This document shows, piece by piece, positions 43,830-54,545 of a stretch of 64,000 bases of DNA. Positions within the stretch are counted from its first letter, which is position 1, and each line of letters opens with the position of its first letter. The position numbers and the translations under genes are program-made. The notes under the pieces are model-generated. The model did no database searches. It saw only the letters and a program-made list of their open reading frames with translations, and was not told where the DNA came from. Source of the DNA: SZUA-430 sp965227535 (GTDB taxonomy: Bacteria > Pseudomonadota > Alphaproteobacteria > Micropepsales > Micropepsaceae). The stretch lies in assembly GCA_965227535.1 (NCBI GenBank), contig OZ245761.1, positions 496,001 through 560,000 of the forward strand, read 5' to 3'.

Positions 43830-44936
43830 ATGGCGCGCGTCCTGAAGGCTATAGGACTGATGAGCGGCACGTCGATGGACGGCATCGACGCCGCCATCCT
43901 CGACACGGACGGTGAGCACATCGCCGCCTTCGGCCCCGCGCGCTTTGAGCCATACAGCGCCGATATGCGCGCGCGCCTGCGCGAAGCACTCGACCGCGCC
44001 GCCACGATGCCGCTCAGCGGTCCATTGCCCGCCGACATCGAAGCGTTGGAGCGCGAATTGACGCAGGCGCACGTCCACGCAGTGACGACGCTGCTCAGAG
44101 AAGCCGCTCTCAAGCCCCACGAAATCGACGTCATCGGCTTCCACGGCCAGACGCTGGTCCATCGCCCGCACCAGCGCGTGACGCTGCAGATCGGTTCCGG
44201 CCCGCGCCTCGCGCAAGCCACCGGCATCGACGTCGTGAACGACTTCCGCACCGCCGACGTACGCGCAGGCGGGCAGGGCGCACCGCTCGTGCCGATCTAT
44301 CACGCGGCACTCGCCGCAGATCGCGCACCCGTCGCCGTACTCAACATCGGCGGCGTCGCGAACGTCACGTTCATCGGCCGCGGCGGAGAACTCATCGCCT
44401 TCGACACCGGCCCGGGCAACGCACCCATCGACGACTGGGCGCTGAAATACACCGGCCAACCCATCGACAAAGACGGCGCGCTCGCCGCCAAAGGCCGCGT
44501 CAACGAGAACGTCGTTGCGCATCTGCTGGAACACGCTTACTTCGCAAGACCCGCGCCAAAATCGCTCGACCGCATGGACTTCGCGCTCGACATGGCGCGC
44601 AACCTCACGCCCGAAGACGGCGCAGCGACGCTGACGGCCTTCACCGCACGCGCAATCGCAAAAGCCCGCGCACATCTACCGCAAGCGCCGCTGACATGGA
44701 TCGTCTGCGGCGGCGGCCGCCTGAACCCGATGTTGATGCGCGAACTCCGAACGGCGCTGGACTGCGCAACCGTTCTGACCGCCGAAGACGCCGGCTGGCA
44801 CGGCGACTACGTCGAAGCCGAAGCCACCGCCTACCTCGCCGTCCGCTCAATCCGCGGCTTGCCGATCAGTTTCCCCCTGACCACGGGCGTCGCCCGTCCC
44901 ATGACAGGCGGCGCGCTTCACCATGGCCGGCGTTAA
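43830..44936 (+). CDS. anmK: Anhydro-N-acetylmuramic acid kinase
   Basis: 368 residues. The family signature GLMSGTSMDGIDAAILDTDG is at residues 9-28. Other markers are VIGFHGQTLVHRP, VLNIGGVANVTFI and DTGPGNAPIDDW. The enzyme opens and phosphorylates anhydroMurNAc to MurNAc 6-phosphate in peptidoglycan recycling. No other recycling gene (murQ, nagZ) is adjacent. Confidence 0.95.
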   Translation: MARVLKAIGLMSGTSMDGIDAAILDTDGEHIAAFGPARFEPYSADMRARLREALDRAATMPLSGPLPADIEALERELTQAHVHAVTTLLREAALKPHEIDVIGFHGQTLVHRPHQRVTLQIGSGPRLAQATGIDVVNDFRTADVRAGGQGAPLVPIYHAALAADRAPVAVLNIGGVANVTFIGRGGELIAFDTGPGNAPIDDWALKYTGQPIDKDGALAAKGRVNENVVAHLLEHAYFARPAPKSLDRMDFALDMARNLTPEDGAATLTAFTARAIAKARAHLPQAPLTWIVCGGGRLNPMLMRELRTALDCATVLTAEDAGWHGDYVEAEATAYLAVRSIRGLPISFPLTTGVARPMTGGALHHGRR

Positions 44937-45023
44937 GGATAGGGCCTGTCCCCAGGTCGTTTTCTGTTCCACCGTGTCCGCCGAAGATGAAATGATGCCC
45001 CCCAAGGAACGTGCGGGGCACAG

Positions 45024-45899
45024 ATGTTTGGGCTCGACTGGATAGCCATCATCGCAGCAAGCGTCGGCGGCGCCGTGGGCGGCGCGCTCGGCGCGTTGAT
45101 CGCGAGCTATTCAAGGTCGGGCGTCATCAAGGCGATGCTGATCCTCGCACCGGTCGTCTTCGGCGCGCGCCTCGGGCCAACTTTCATCCAACCGGAACTC
45201 GAGAGGGCCGTTGGGCCGCAGGTCAGAACCGTTCAGTTCGACGCGATCTACGAGACTGAAATTCGCCCCGACATCGTGAAGCAAGCGTCACTCGCCCGCA
45301 TCTTCAAAGACGATCCCAACATCGAAGAGGCGTTCAAAGGCGAACTGCGCAAAGCGTATCAAGCGGGCGGCGCGAAAGGCGCGTTCGAAGCCGCCGCTGG
45401 CATCGGCGCGCGAACGCTCGGCGACACCTTCATTCGCTACATGCCGCGCGCCCGCAGCGAAGATCTTCTGGGCTACACGAAGGCGATGGCCTCGATCCTG
45501 GAAAACCTCAGGGACAAAGATCCCGAAGCCTGCGTCCTCATGCTTTTCGGCACGAAGCACGGCCAGACCCTCCCGACGTCCCGCCTGACAGCAGCGATCG
45601 GCGACCACGGCATGAAAAGCATGCTCGCCATCAACAACGACGTCGTCGCTAACGCTGGCGAGGTTCCGGTCGAATTCGACAAGGCGCGCGGCGAGGCCCT
45701 GACCACCGAAGTCGCGCAACGCCATGCCGGGCTGCTGACAGAAAAGTCCGCTGAAGTCGCGACGGGGTCTCGCCTACACACGAGCCGCGAGGAAGCCCTT
45801 GCCGCCTGCGGATTCTCGACGGCTCTATTCGTCGACATCGTGGCGCTACCGCCGGAAGACGCCGAAACGGTGCTCCGCTACATGTTCCAAGCAGGCTAA
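45024..45899 (+). CDS. Hypothetical protein with N-terminal membrane segments
   Basis: 291 residues from ATG 45024. Two closely spaced hydrophobic stretches (about 7-27 glycine-rich, and 33-48) are followed by a soluble helical region of about 230 residues. Features include FKGELRKAYQAGGAKGAFEA and a C-terminal LPPEDAETVLRYMF. No known motif was recognised. It converges on the alpha/beta hydrolase (3 bases between stops). Codon use matches core neighbours, so it is probably a lineage-specific native gene. Confidence 0.7.
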   Translation: MFGLDWIAIIAASVGGAVGGALGALIASYSRSGVIKAMLILAPVVFGARLGPTFIQPELERAVGPQVRTVQFDAIYETEIRPDIVKQASLARIFKDDPNIEEAFKGELRKAYQAGGAKGAFEAAAGIGARTLGDTFIRYMPRARSEDLLGYTKAMASILENLRDKDPEACVLMLFGTKHGQTLPTSRLTAAIGDHGMKSMLAINNDVVANAGEVPVEFDKARGEALTTEVAQRHAGLLTEKSAEVATGSRLHTSREEALAACGFSTALFVDIVALPPEDAETVLRYMFQAG

Positions 45900-45902
45900 A
45901 GG

Positions 45903-46559
45903 CTACCCGGCCTCCGCGACCGGCGGCATCCGCATATCGAGATAATCTTCGACCGACTTCACCAGATCCGTGACGTTCTGATCGAAGAAGTGGTTCGCGC
46001 CTTCGATCTTCACCTGCGTGATCTTGATCCCGCGCTGCGCGTTCAAACGATCGACGAGCTTCTGCACGTCCGCTTCCGGCGAAACCTGGTCATTGCGCCC
46101 GTGCACGATTAGGCCCGAGGCGGGGCAGGGGGCCAGGAACGTGAAGTCATAGATGTTCGCCGGCGGCGCGACGGAAATGAACGCGTGAATCTCAGGCCGC
46201 CGCATCAAAAGCTGCATCCCGATCCAAGCACCGAACGAGAACCCGGCGACCCAGCACGTCTGCGCACCCGGGTTCATCATCTGCAGCCAATCGAGCGCCG
46301 CCGCCGCATCCGACAGTTCGCCGATGCCGCCGTCGAAAATTCCCTGGCTACGACCGACGCCGCGGAAATTGAACCGCAGAACCGAACAGCCCCGCCGCTG
46401 GAAGCAATAGAACAGCTCGTAAGCCACCCGATTGTTCATCGTCCCGCCGTGCTGCGGATGCGGGTGCAAGATCAGCGCAATCGGCGCCGACTTGTGCTTC
46501 TGGTGCTGGTACTTTCCTTCTAGCCGCCCCGAGGGGCCGGCGAAGATCACGTCAGGCAT
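45903..46559 (-). CDS. Alpha/beta hydrolase
   Basis: 218 residues. The nucleophile elbow is VAGFSFGAW, the acid is in IVHGRNDQVSP and the His is in GANHFFDQ. An HPHPQHGGTMNN stretch near residue 32 supplies the oxyanion region typical of the COG2945-type family. Substrate unknown. It diverges from iscR across 280 bases; I recall this neighbour relation in other alphaproteobacteria but cannot link it to iron-sulfur metabolism. Confidence 0.9.
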   Translation of the reverse strand: MPDVIFAGPSGRLEGKYQHQKHKSAPIALILHPHPQHGGTMNNRVAYELFYCFQRRGCSVLRFNFRGVGRSQGIFDGGIGELSDAAAALDWLQMMNPGAQTCWVAGFSFGAWIGMQLLMRRPEIHAFISVAPPANIYDFTFLAPCPASGLIVHGRNDQVSPEADVQKLVDRLNAQRGIKITQVKIEGANHFFDQNVTDLVKSVEDYLDMRMPPVAEAG

Positions 46560-46689
46560 GCCGTTCGATCACCTTGTCAGCAGCGTTTCTTGATTCTTGA
46601 GGTCCGGGGTTCAACACCTCAGACCCGTTGAAATATCTGTTTGCAGTCAACAGGTTGCCAAGAGTCGGAGGTTGCGCTCCGCCTAATAC

Positions 46690-46718
46690 TTGACTACACC
46701 ACTCGGGAAATCTATATC
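46690..46718 (+). promoter_or_regulatory. Candidate promoter of the iscR-suf operon
   Basis: TTGACT (46690-46695), a 17-base spacer and TATATC (46713-46718) fit a housekeeping promoter. It is about 120 bases before iscR. An IscR operator may overlap it, as the operon is normally autoregulated, but no site was confirmed. The iscR ribosome site AAGGAG is at 46826-46831. Confidence 0.5.
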
Positions 46719-46839
46719 GCCCATCCGAAAGCAAACGGGGCGCGCTTTCTACCACGGGTTAGGGGCGCGAAATCAAGAAATTCGAGCGCGCCAAACCGCG
46801 CGGCCCAGTTTCTGACCTGTCATATAAGGAGTTCGGCTG

Positions 46840-47307
46840 ATGAATTTAAGCACCAAAGGCCGCTACGCCGTGATGGCGATGGTCGACCTGGCGCGCCACG
46901 GCAACGGCAAGCCGGTGGCCCTCAACGAAATCGCCCAGCGCCAAGAAATCTCGCTCTCCTACCTGGAACAGTTGTTCGCGCGCCTGCGACGCGGCGGCTT
47001 GGTTGTCAGCGCGCGCGGACCGGGTGGCGGCTACCGCCTCGCGCGCGCGGCAGAAGACACGCGCATCTCCGACATCATGCTGGCCGTCGACGAACCGCTG
47101 AAAGCCACGCGTTGCGATCTCGGTTCCCCGCGCGGCTGCACGGGTCAGCAGGGCCGCTGCATCACGCATGATCTGTGGGAAGAACTCGGTCACCAGATCC
47201 ATATCTTCTTGAGTTCGGTCACGGTGGCGGACGTCGTCAACAAACGCATTCTCGGCAAAAGCCGCGTCGAACACACCGAGCCGCAGCACGAGAACGCAGC
47301 CGCTTAG
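46840..47307 (+). CDS. iscR: Rrf2 family iron-sulfur regulator IscR-like
   Basis: 155 residues. The N-terminal winged helix begins MNLSTKGRYAVMAMVDLA, with recognition helix SLSYLEQLFARLRRGG. The cluster-binding cysteines are Cys92, Cys100 and Cys107, spaced x7 and x6, wider than the x5/x5 of E. coli IscR. It probably binds a [2Fe-2S] cluster and represses this operon when clusters are plentiful. It is the first gene of the SUF operon, 19 bases before the desulfurase. Confidence 0.9.
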   Translation: MNLSTKGRYAVMAMVDLARHGNGKPVALNEIAQRQEISLSYLEQLFARLRRGGLVVSARGPGGGYRLARAAEDTRISDIMLAVDEPLKATRCDLGSPRGCTGQQGRCITHDLWEELGHQIHIFLSSVTVADVVNKRILGKSRVEHTEPQHENAAA

Positions 47308-47326
47308 AAGAAGCAGCACCAGCGAC

Positions 47327-48475
47327 ATGCACGTCTACCTCGACTACAACGCAACCGCTCCCCTGCGCCCGCAAGCGCGGGCGGCAATGCTGGCCGCGCT
47401 CGACGCGCCCGGCAACGCGTTGTCGGTCCACGCGCAAGGCCGCGCCGCGCGCGCGTTGGTGGAGAAAGCCCGCCGCCAACTCGCCACCGCCGTCGGCGCG
47501 CAACCCGATGACGTGATCTTCACCGGCGGCGGCACCGAAGCGAACACGTTAGCGTTACGCGGCGCGCTCCAAGCAGCATCAGCCGCCGGCGAACGCATCA
47601 CGCGGCTGATCGTCTCCGCCATCGAACACGACTCTATCCGCGCCACCGCCGCCGCCTGCGAAGAAACAACCGCCGGCCTGCGCGTACTCACCGCCCCCGT
47701 GACGCCGAATGGCTCGCTCGATCTTGCCGAGTTCAAGCGCCTGCTCGACGAAGGCAAAGGCCGCACGCTTGTCAGTCTCATGGCTGCGAACAACGAAACG
47801 GGCGTCATCCAACCCGTCGCTGAGGCCGCCGCGATCGCCAAGGCGCACCACGCGCTCGTTCATTGCGACGCCGTCCAAGCGCTCGGCAAGACACCGGTGA
47901 GCGTCGCAAACCTGGGCGCGGATTACGTCTCGCTCAGCGCGCACAAGATCGGCGGCCCGCAAGGCGTGGGCGCTCTCGTCGTCCGCCAAGGCGCGCCGCT
48001 CGCACCTCAAAATCTGGGCGGCGGACAAGAATTCGGCCGCCGCGCCGGTACGCACAACGTCGCCGCCATCGCGGCCTTCGGCGCAGCCGTCGAAGCCGCG
48101 ACGCGCGCACTGCCTGAAAATGCACTGCGCACCGGACTCGAAAGCCGTCTGAAAGCAGCAAACGCTGACGCCGTGATCTTCGGCGAAACCGAAAACCGCC
48201 TCGCGAACACAATCTGTATCGCCGCACCGTCCGTGCCGGCCGAGACGATGGTGATCGCGCTCGACCTCGATGGCTTCGCCGTCAGCGCAGGTGCCGCCTG
48301 CTCGTCGGGCAAAGTCACGCAGAGCCACGTGCTCATAGCCATGGGCGTCGCGCCCCAACTGGCGGCGAGCGCCATCCGCGTCAGCTTCGGCTGGAACACA
48401 CAAGAACCAGAACTGTCGGCGTTCGCCGACGCCTGGTCGCGCATCGTCAAGCGCGCCCAAGCGCGCGCCGCTTAG
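47327..48475 (+). CDS. Cysteine desulfurase, IscS/NifS class
   Basis: 382 residues. The PLP lysine is in SLSAHKIGGPQGVGAL. The catalytic cysteine is in VSAGAACSSGKVTQSH, the flexible loop of class I (IscS/NifS) enzymes. It takes sulfur from cysteine as a persulfide. The operon also encodes a class II enzyme (sufS), so two sulfur donors are made together. Starts with MHVYLDYNATAPLRP, the usual family N-terminus. Confidence 0.93.
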   Translation: MHVYLDYNATAPLRPQARAAMLAALDAPGNALSVHAQGRAARALVEKARRQLATAVGAQPDDVIFTGGGTEANTLALRGALQAASAAGERITRLIVSAIEHDSIRATAAACEETTAGLRVLTAPVTPNGSLDLAEFKRLLDEGKGRTLVSLMAANNETGVIQPVAEAAAIAKAHHALVHCDAVQALGKTPVSVANLGADYVSLSAHKIGGPQGVGALVVRQGAPLAPQNLGGGQEFGRRAGTHNVAAIAAFGAAVEAATRALPENALRTGLESRLKAANADAVIFGETENRLANTICIAAPSVPAETMVIALDLDGFAVSAGAACSSGKVTQSHVLIAMGVAPQLAASAIRVSFGWNTQEPELSAFADAWSRIVKRAQARAA

Positions 48476-48484
48476 GGAACCAAG

Positions 48485-49932
<1,448 letters not shown>

Positions 49933-49936
<4 letters not shown>

Positions 49937-50232
49937 GCGACGTGCGACCGATTTGGTTCGTCCTCGCCGACGATGGAAGCGGTGCGGTCAGCCCCGTTTG
50001 CTGGCAGGGCAGGCTGACGATCGCCGTCTTTTTCGCCACTTTGCTTGCGGCGGCCGTGGGGCCGTTTGTGGTGGCAGAAGCGACCGGCCTTCATGGTCTG
50101 GGGGCGCTAAGCTTGGTGATCCCCTTCCTGATTTTCGTGCCGTTCCTATTTCTGGTTCGAGCGCGTTTGGACTCGACGCAAACGCGCGCTGAGTACCAGT
50201 CAAAAGCATGCCGCAAGGAGAGTGTCGGATGA
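49933..50232 (+). CDS. Small membrane protein inside the SUF operon (first)
   Basis: 99 residues. Begins MSDVRPIWFVLADDGSG, a soluble start, followed by two membrane segments (about 27-46 and 56-75) separated by a short loop, and a charged C-terminus. No family recognised. It is coupled to sufB by a 4-base ATGA overlap and to the next gene by another, so its synthesis is locked to that of the Fe-S scaffold. Codon use looks native. Its role is unknown. Confidence 0.72.
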
Positions 50233-50495
50233 CGAACCCCTATGAACGCCCCCGCGTCTACGTGAACTGGGAGCGCGTCCGCCCGGCCGGCTGGCGCGGC
50301 TGGGTCGCCGCCGTCGGCTTCCTCGCGGTCGGGATCGCCGTCTTAGCGTTGATCGCGATTGTCGCCTCGACGCTCTTCGTCATCGCGCTCGTCGTCGGCG
50401 CAGGCGCGGCGGCGGCGTGGTTCATCGGCAACCTGTTCCGCGGCAACCGCAAAGGCCGTGACGTAGGCCCGTACAGAGGCAACACCGATGCTTGA
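50229..50495 (+). CDS. Small membrane protein inside the SUF operon (second)
   Basis: ATG 50229, overlapping the previous stop, gives MTNPYERPRVYVNWERVRPA; the frame from 50208 is extended. 88 residues with an N-terminal Tyr/Arg-rich stretch, two hydrophobic segments (about 31-50 and 53-74) and a basic tail (FRGNRKGRD). No family recognised. sufC starts inside its last codons (8-base overlap). With its neighbour it forms a pair of small membrane proteins embedded in the SUF operon. Confidence 0.72.
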   Translation: MTNPYERPRVYVNWERVRPAGWRGWVAAVGFLAVGIAVLALIAIVASTLFVIALVVGAGAAAAWFIGNLFRGNRKGRDVGPYRGNTDA

Positions 50496-51234
50496 GATCA
50501 AGGATCTCCACGCCACCGTTGACGGCAAGAAAATCCTAAACGGCCTAACGCTGTCGCTCGGCAGCGGCGAAGTCCACGCCATCATGGGCCCGAACGGTTC
50601 CGGCAAGTCGACGCTGTCCTACGTGCTGGCAGGCCGTCCCGGCTACGAAGTCACGTCAGGCACGGTCACCTTCCGCGGCCAAGACCTGCTCGCGATGAAA
50701 ACGGAAGAGCGCGCCGCCGCCGGCATCTTCCTCGCCCTGCAATACCCGGTCGAAATCCCCGGCGTCACCACGATCAACTTCCTCCGCACCGCACTGAACG
50801 CGCAAGCGAAAGCCCGCGGCGAAGTTGAACTCGACGCCGTGTCGTTTCTGAAACGCCTGAAGCAAGAACGCGAAGACCTGTCGATGTCCGACGAGATGGT
50901 TAAACGCGCCGTCAACGTCGGCTTCTCCGGCGGAGAAAAGAAACGCAACGAAGTCCTGCAAATGGCGATGCTGAAACCCTCGCTCGCCATTCTCGACGAA
51001 ACCGACTCCGGCCTCGACATCGACGCACTGAAGCTGGTCGCCGAAGGCGTCAACGCCATGCGCGCCCCGACCCGTAGCTTCCTCGTCATCACGCACTACC
51101 AACGCCTGCTCGACTACATCGTGCCCGACAAAGTCCACGTGCTCGCCGCAGGCCGCATCGCCAAAACAGGCGGCCCCGATCTCGCGCGCGAACTCGAAGC
51201 CAAGGGCTACGATGAAATCGTGAAAGCAGCCTAA
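50488..51234 (+). CDS. sufC: Fe-S assembly ATPase SufC
   Basis: 248 residues. ABC-type ATPase with Walker A GPNGSGKST, signature FSGGEKKRNEV and Walker B LAILDETDSGLD. It powers cluster assembly on SufBD in the cytoplasm and does not transport. Starts 8 bases before the stop of the small membrane gene and overlaps sufD by one base (TAATG). Confidence 0.97.
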   Translation: MLEIKDLHATVDGKKILNGLTLSLGSGEVHAIMGPNGSGKSTLSYVLAGRPGYEVTSGTVTFRGQDLLAMKTEERAAAGIFLALQYPVEIPGVTTINFLRTALNAQAKARGEVELDAVSFLKRLKQEREDLSMSDEMVKRAVNVGFSGGEKKRNEVLQMAMLKPSLAILDETDSGLDIDALKLVAEGVNAMRAPTRSFLVITHYQRLLDYIVPDKVHVLAAGRIAKTGGPDLARELEAKGYDEIVKAA

Positions 51235-52538
51235 TGTCGGCACTCGACGTCAAAACGGAACGCACGCACGAAAGCGCCATCGCCGCGCTCTTCGCGGAAG
51301 CGCGCGCAAGCCTTCCAAGCCCCGCCTGGCTGCAGCCACTACGCGCCGAGGCGCTCGCCCGCGTGTCGCGCGACGGCCTTCCGCACCGCCGCGTCGAAGC
51401 GTGGAAATACACCGACCTCCGCAACAAGCTGTCGACGGACCTCGCGCTGGCGACCGGCGCAGGCACATCGCCGCCGTCGCTCTTCGAAGGCATCGGCGCG
51501 CACCACATCGACATTATCGGTGGCAAAGTCACGGCAACCCCGCGCGGCGACGAACTACCCGACGGCCTGGAAGTCATCAGCCTCGCCGATGCGCTGACGA
51601 CGCCGGCCGCCTGGCTGCGTCAATGGTTCGAACCTGGCAGCGACGTCCTCCAGAACCTGAACCTCGCCTTCGCGACCGACGGCGCGCTCATCCGCGTCGG
51701 CCGCGGCCTGCAGATCCAGCGCCCCATCCTTATCCGCTCGACGCTCGCCGAAGCGGGCGTGATGACCAACACGCGCTCCGTCGTCTATCTGGAAGAGAAC
51801 GCCGAACTCACGTTGATCGAACTCGACGACGGCTCCGCGGAAACGCAAAGCCTCACCAACGCGATGACATCGATCGTGCTCGAACCCGGCGCACGCCTGA
51901 CGCATCTCCGTCTCACGGCAACCAGTGGGGCAGGGGTTGTCATCCGCAACCACGACCTCGACCTGGCGCGCAACGCGGCGTACGAGGGTGTAGTCCTGTC
52001 GTCCGGCGCAGCGTTGGCCCGCCAGCAAATGTCGGTACGTCTCACCGGCGCGGGCGCGGATTTTAGTCTCGCCTGCGCTTACGCAACCGGCGAGGGCGAA
52101 CACGCCGACTACACGCTTGAGATCAGCCACAACGCGCCCCACACGAAGAGCCGCCTGCTCGCAAAGGGCGTCGCCTCAGGCGACGGCCACGCCGCCGTCC
52201 AAGGCCGCGTGATCGTGAAGCCCGAAGCGCAAAAGACCGACAGCCATCAGATGTCGCGCGCTCTGCTGCTCTCGCCGCACGCCGAGATCGACCAAAAGCC
52301 CGAACTCGAAATCTTCGCCGACGACGTGAAGTGCGGCCACGGCGCCGCCATCGGCGCGGTCGATCCGAACCAGATGTTCTACCTCCGCGCCCGCGGCATC
52401 CCAGAAGTCCAAGCGCGCAACATGCTCGTCGCCGCCTTCCTGGGTGAAGTGACCGAACGCGTCCCCGGCATGTTCCGCAACGCCGTCGACGCCTGGCTGA
52501 CCGCCCGTATGGCGACCGTCGGAGCTGCCCCGCCATGA
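51234..52538 (+). CDS. sufD: Fe-S cluster assembly protein SufD
   Basis: 434 residues. The SufD/SufB core fold is seen from RRVEAWKYTDLRN (N-terminal) to the C-terminal KCGHGAAIGAVDPNQMFYLR with ARGIPEVQARNMLVAAF. It pairs with SufB and SufC and helps bring in iron. Starts within the sufC stop; its own stop overlaps the sufS start. Confidence 0.95.
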   Translation: MSALDVKTERTHESAIAALFAEARASLPSPAWLQPLRAEALARVSRDGLPHRRVEAWKYTDLRNKLSTDLALATGAGTSPPSLFEGIGAHHIDIIGGKVTATPRGDELPDGLEVISLADALTTPAAWLRQWFEPGSDVLQNLNLAFATDGALIRVGRGLQIQRPILIRSTLAEAGVMTNTRSVVYLEENAELTLIELDDGSAETQSLTNAMTSIVLEPGARLTHLRLTATSGAGVVIRNHDLDLARNAAYEGVVLSSGAALARQQMSVRLTGAGADFSLACAYATGEGEHADYTLEISHNAPHTKSRLLAKGVASGDGHAAVQGRVIVKPEAQKTDSHQMSRALLLSPHAEIDQKPELEIFADDVKCGHGAAIGAVDPNQMFYLRARGIPEVQARNMLVAAFLGEVTERVPGMFRNAVDAWLTARMATVGAAPP

Positions 52539-53788
52539 CCGCCCTCGCCGCCAAAGTGAAACACCAAAAACGCGCCTTCGACGTCGCCCGCGTGCGTGAG
52601 GACTTCCCGATCCTTTCGACCCGCGTCAACGACAAGCCGCTCGTCTATTTCGACAACGCCGCCTCCGCGCAAAAACCGACGGCCGTGATCGGCGCGATGA
52701 CGCGTATGATGGAAACGTCCTACGCCAACGTCCACCGCGGCCTGCACGCGCTGTCGAACGCCGCGACTGACGGCTACGAGCACGCGCGCGAAAAAGTCCG
52801 CGCCTTCATCAACGCCCCGTCGCTCGATCAGGTGATCTTCACCGGCGGCGGCACGGACTCGATCAACCTCGTCGCCAACAGCCTGGGCGCGTCGATCAAG
52901 GAAGGCGACGAGATCATCCTGTCGGAGATGGAACACCACTCTAACATCGTCCCCTGGCACTTCCTGCGCGAACGCAAAGGCGCGGTCCTGCGCTGGGCGC
53001 CGATCAAAGACGACGGCGCCTTCGACTTCGCCGCGTTCGAAGCATTGCTCAGCCCCCGCACCAAACTCGTCGCGATCACGCACATGTCGAACGTGCTCGG
53101 CACCGTGACGCCGGTGAAGGACGTCGTCCGCATCGCCCACGCGCGCGGCGTGCCCGTCCTGTTCGACGGCTGCCAGGCCAGCGTGCATATGCCCATCGAC
53201 GTGCAGGACATCGACTGCGACTTCTACGTCGCGACCGGCCACAAACTCTACGGCCCAACCGGCATCGGCGTGCTGTACATGAAGAAGGAATGGGCCGAAC
53301 GTCTGCCACCGTTCCGTGGCGGCGGCGAGATGATCGACGAAGTGCACAAAGACCGCGTCACCTACGGCCGCTCGCCCCAACGCTTCGAAGCCGGCACGCC
53401 GCCGATCGTCGAAGCCGTCGGCCTCGGCGCGGCGATCGACTACATCACGTCCTTCGACCGCGCCGATCTCATGCGCCAGGAACACGATCTGCTGACCTAC
53501 GCGACGGAGCGTCTGCAAGGCCTGAACTGGATCCACCTGCAGGGCACGACGCCGGACAAAGGCTCGATCCTCTCCTTCACGATGGACGGCGCGCACGCGC
53601 ACGACATCGCGACCGTGATCGATCGCCAAGGCGTCGCCGTACGCGCCGGTCACCACTGCGCGCAGCCGTTGATGGAACGCCTCGGCGTCACCGCGACGGC
53701 GCGTGCCTCGTTCGCCTTCTACAACACGCGCGCAGAGGTCGACGTCTTTGTCGACGCCTTGCACAAAGCGCACGGAATTTTCGCATGA
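52535..53788 (+). CDS. sufS: Cysteine desulfurase SufS (class II)
   Basis: 417 residues. The PLP lysine is in VATGHKLYGPTGIGVLY. The catalytic Cys is in RAGHHCAQPLMERLG, the short structured loop of class II enzymes. It supplies persulfide sulfur to SufB, normally through SufE or SufU; neither is in the operon. The N-terminus DFPILSTRVNDKPLVYFDN is typical. It overlaps sufD and the DUF59 gene by 4 bases each. Confidence 0.95.
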   Translation: MTALAAKVKHQKRAFDVARVREDFPILSTRVNDKPLVYFDNAASAQKPTAVIGAMTRMMETSYANVHRGLHALSNAATDGYEHAREKVRAFINAPSLDQVIFTGGGTDSINLVANSLGASIKEGDEIILSEMEHHSNIVPWHFLRERKGAVLRWAPIKDDGAFDFAAFEALLSPRTKLVAITHMSNVLGTVTPVKDVVRIAHARGVPVLFDGCQASVHMPIDVQDIDCDFYVATGHKLYGPTGIGVLYMKKEWAERLPPFRGGGEMIDEVHKDRVTYGRSPQRFEAGTPPIVEAVGLGAAIDYITSFDRADLMRQEHDLLTYATERLQGLNWIHLQGTTPDKGSILSFTMDGAHAHDIATVIDRQGVAVRAGHHCAQPLMERLGVTATARASFAFYNTRAEVDVFVDALHKAHGIFA

Positions 53789-54135
53789 GCGCGACCGAAG
53801 CAAAGCCAACGGCCCTGACGCCCGAGCAATTGGAAGAGATCACGCAGTCGCTGATCCGCGAGCTCAAAACCGTCTTCGACCCGGAAATCCCGGTCGACGT
53901 CTACGAACTCGGCCTGATCTACAAAATCGACGTCTCCGACGACAAAGACATCGTCATCGACATGACCCTAACCGCACCCGCATGCCCCGTCGCCGGTGAG
54001 ATGCCGGGTTGGGTCAAGGACGCGGTCGCCCGCGTGCCGGGCGTGCGCGAAGTGACGGTAAACATGGTTTTCGACCCGCCATGGACGCCCGAACGCATGT
54101 CCGAAGAAGCCAAACTTGAACTCAACATGTTTTGA
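53785..54135 (+). CDS. SufT/MIP18-like DUF59 protein
   Basis: ATG 53785 in the sufS stop gives MSATEAKPTALTPEQLEE; the long frame from 53290 is a shadow inside sufS. 116 residues. DUF59 markers are VFDPEIPVDVYELGLIY and the conserved Cys in TLTAPACPVAGEMP, then VNMVFDPPWTPERMSEEAK. SufT-type proteins help mature Fe-S proteins or deliver clusters. Coupled to sufS by ATGA. Confidence 0.92.
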   Translation: MSATEAKPTALTPEQLEEITQSLIRELKTVFDPEIPVDVYELGLIYKIDVSDDKDIVIDMTLTAPACPVAGEMPGWVKDAVARVPGVREVTVNMVFDPPWTPERMSEEAKLELNMF

Positions 54136-54153
54136 ACCAGATTCCGGTGTGCC

Positions 54154-54540
54154 ATGACTGACGTTCAACAGCCCGCAAAACCCCGCCGCGAACGCCCCAA
54201 GGCGCTGCGCCTAACCGACGCCGCCGCCGAACAGGTGAAAGCGGCCATGGAGAAGGCGGAGAAACCGTACGTCGGCATCCGCATCGGCCTGAAGAATGCA
54301 GGCTGCGCCGGCATGTCCTACACGATGGACTACGCCGAAAAGCAGAACCCCCTCGACGAGGTCGTCGAAGACAAGGGCGTCAAAATCCTGATCGAACCAA
54401 AGGCGATCCTCTTCCTCCTCGGCACCGAAATGGATTTCGTCCGCGACAAGCTGCAGGCGCGCTTCGTCTTCAACAACCCGAACCAGACGAGCGCCTGCGG
54501 TTGCGGCGAGTCGGTCGCCCTAAAGGCCGCGGTGCAATAA
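54154..54540 (+). CDS. sufA: HesB/IscA/SufA family Fe-S carrier
   Basis: 128 residues. The conserved cysteines are in GCAGMSYTMDYAE and the C-terminal SACGCGESV. A-type carriers accept clusters from SufB and pass them to target enzymes. A Lys/Arg-rich N-terminal extension of about 25 residues precedes the fold. It ends the usual SUF set, 18 bases after the DUF59 gene. Confidence 0.93.
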   Translation: MTDVQQPAKPRRERPKALRLTDAAAEQVKAAMEKAEKPYVGIRIGLKNAGCAGMSYTMDYAEKQNPLDEVVEDKGVKILIEPKAILFLLGTEMDFVRDKLQARFVFNNPNQTSACGCGESVALKAAVQ

Positions 54541-54545
54541 GCGCC

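Noticed and set aside
46590..46640. tRNA-like GGTTCAA T-loop in the region before iscR
   Set aside because: Flanking bases do not form the T stem or an acceptor stem, and no anticodon arm was found.
52379..53809. Antisense open frame of 476 codons opposite sufS
   Set aside because: Shadow of a conserved desulfurase gene; sequence is low in hydrophobic order and shows no family motif.
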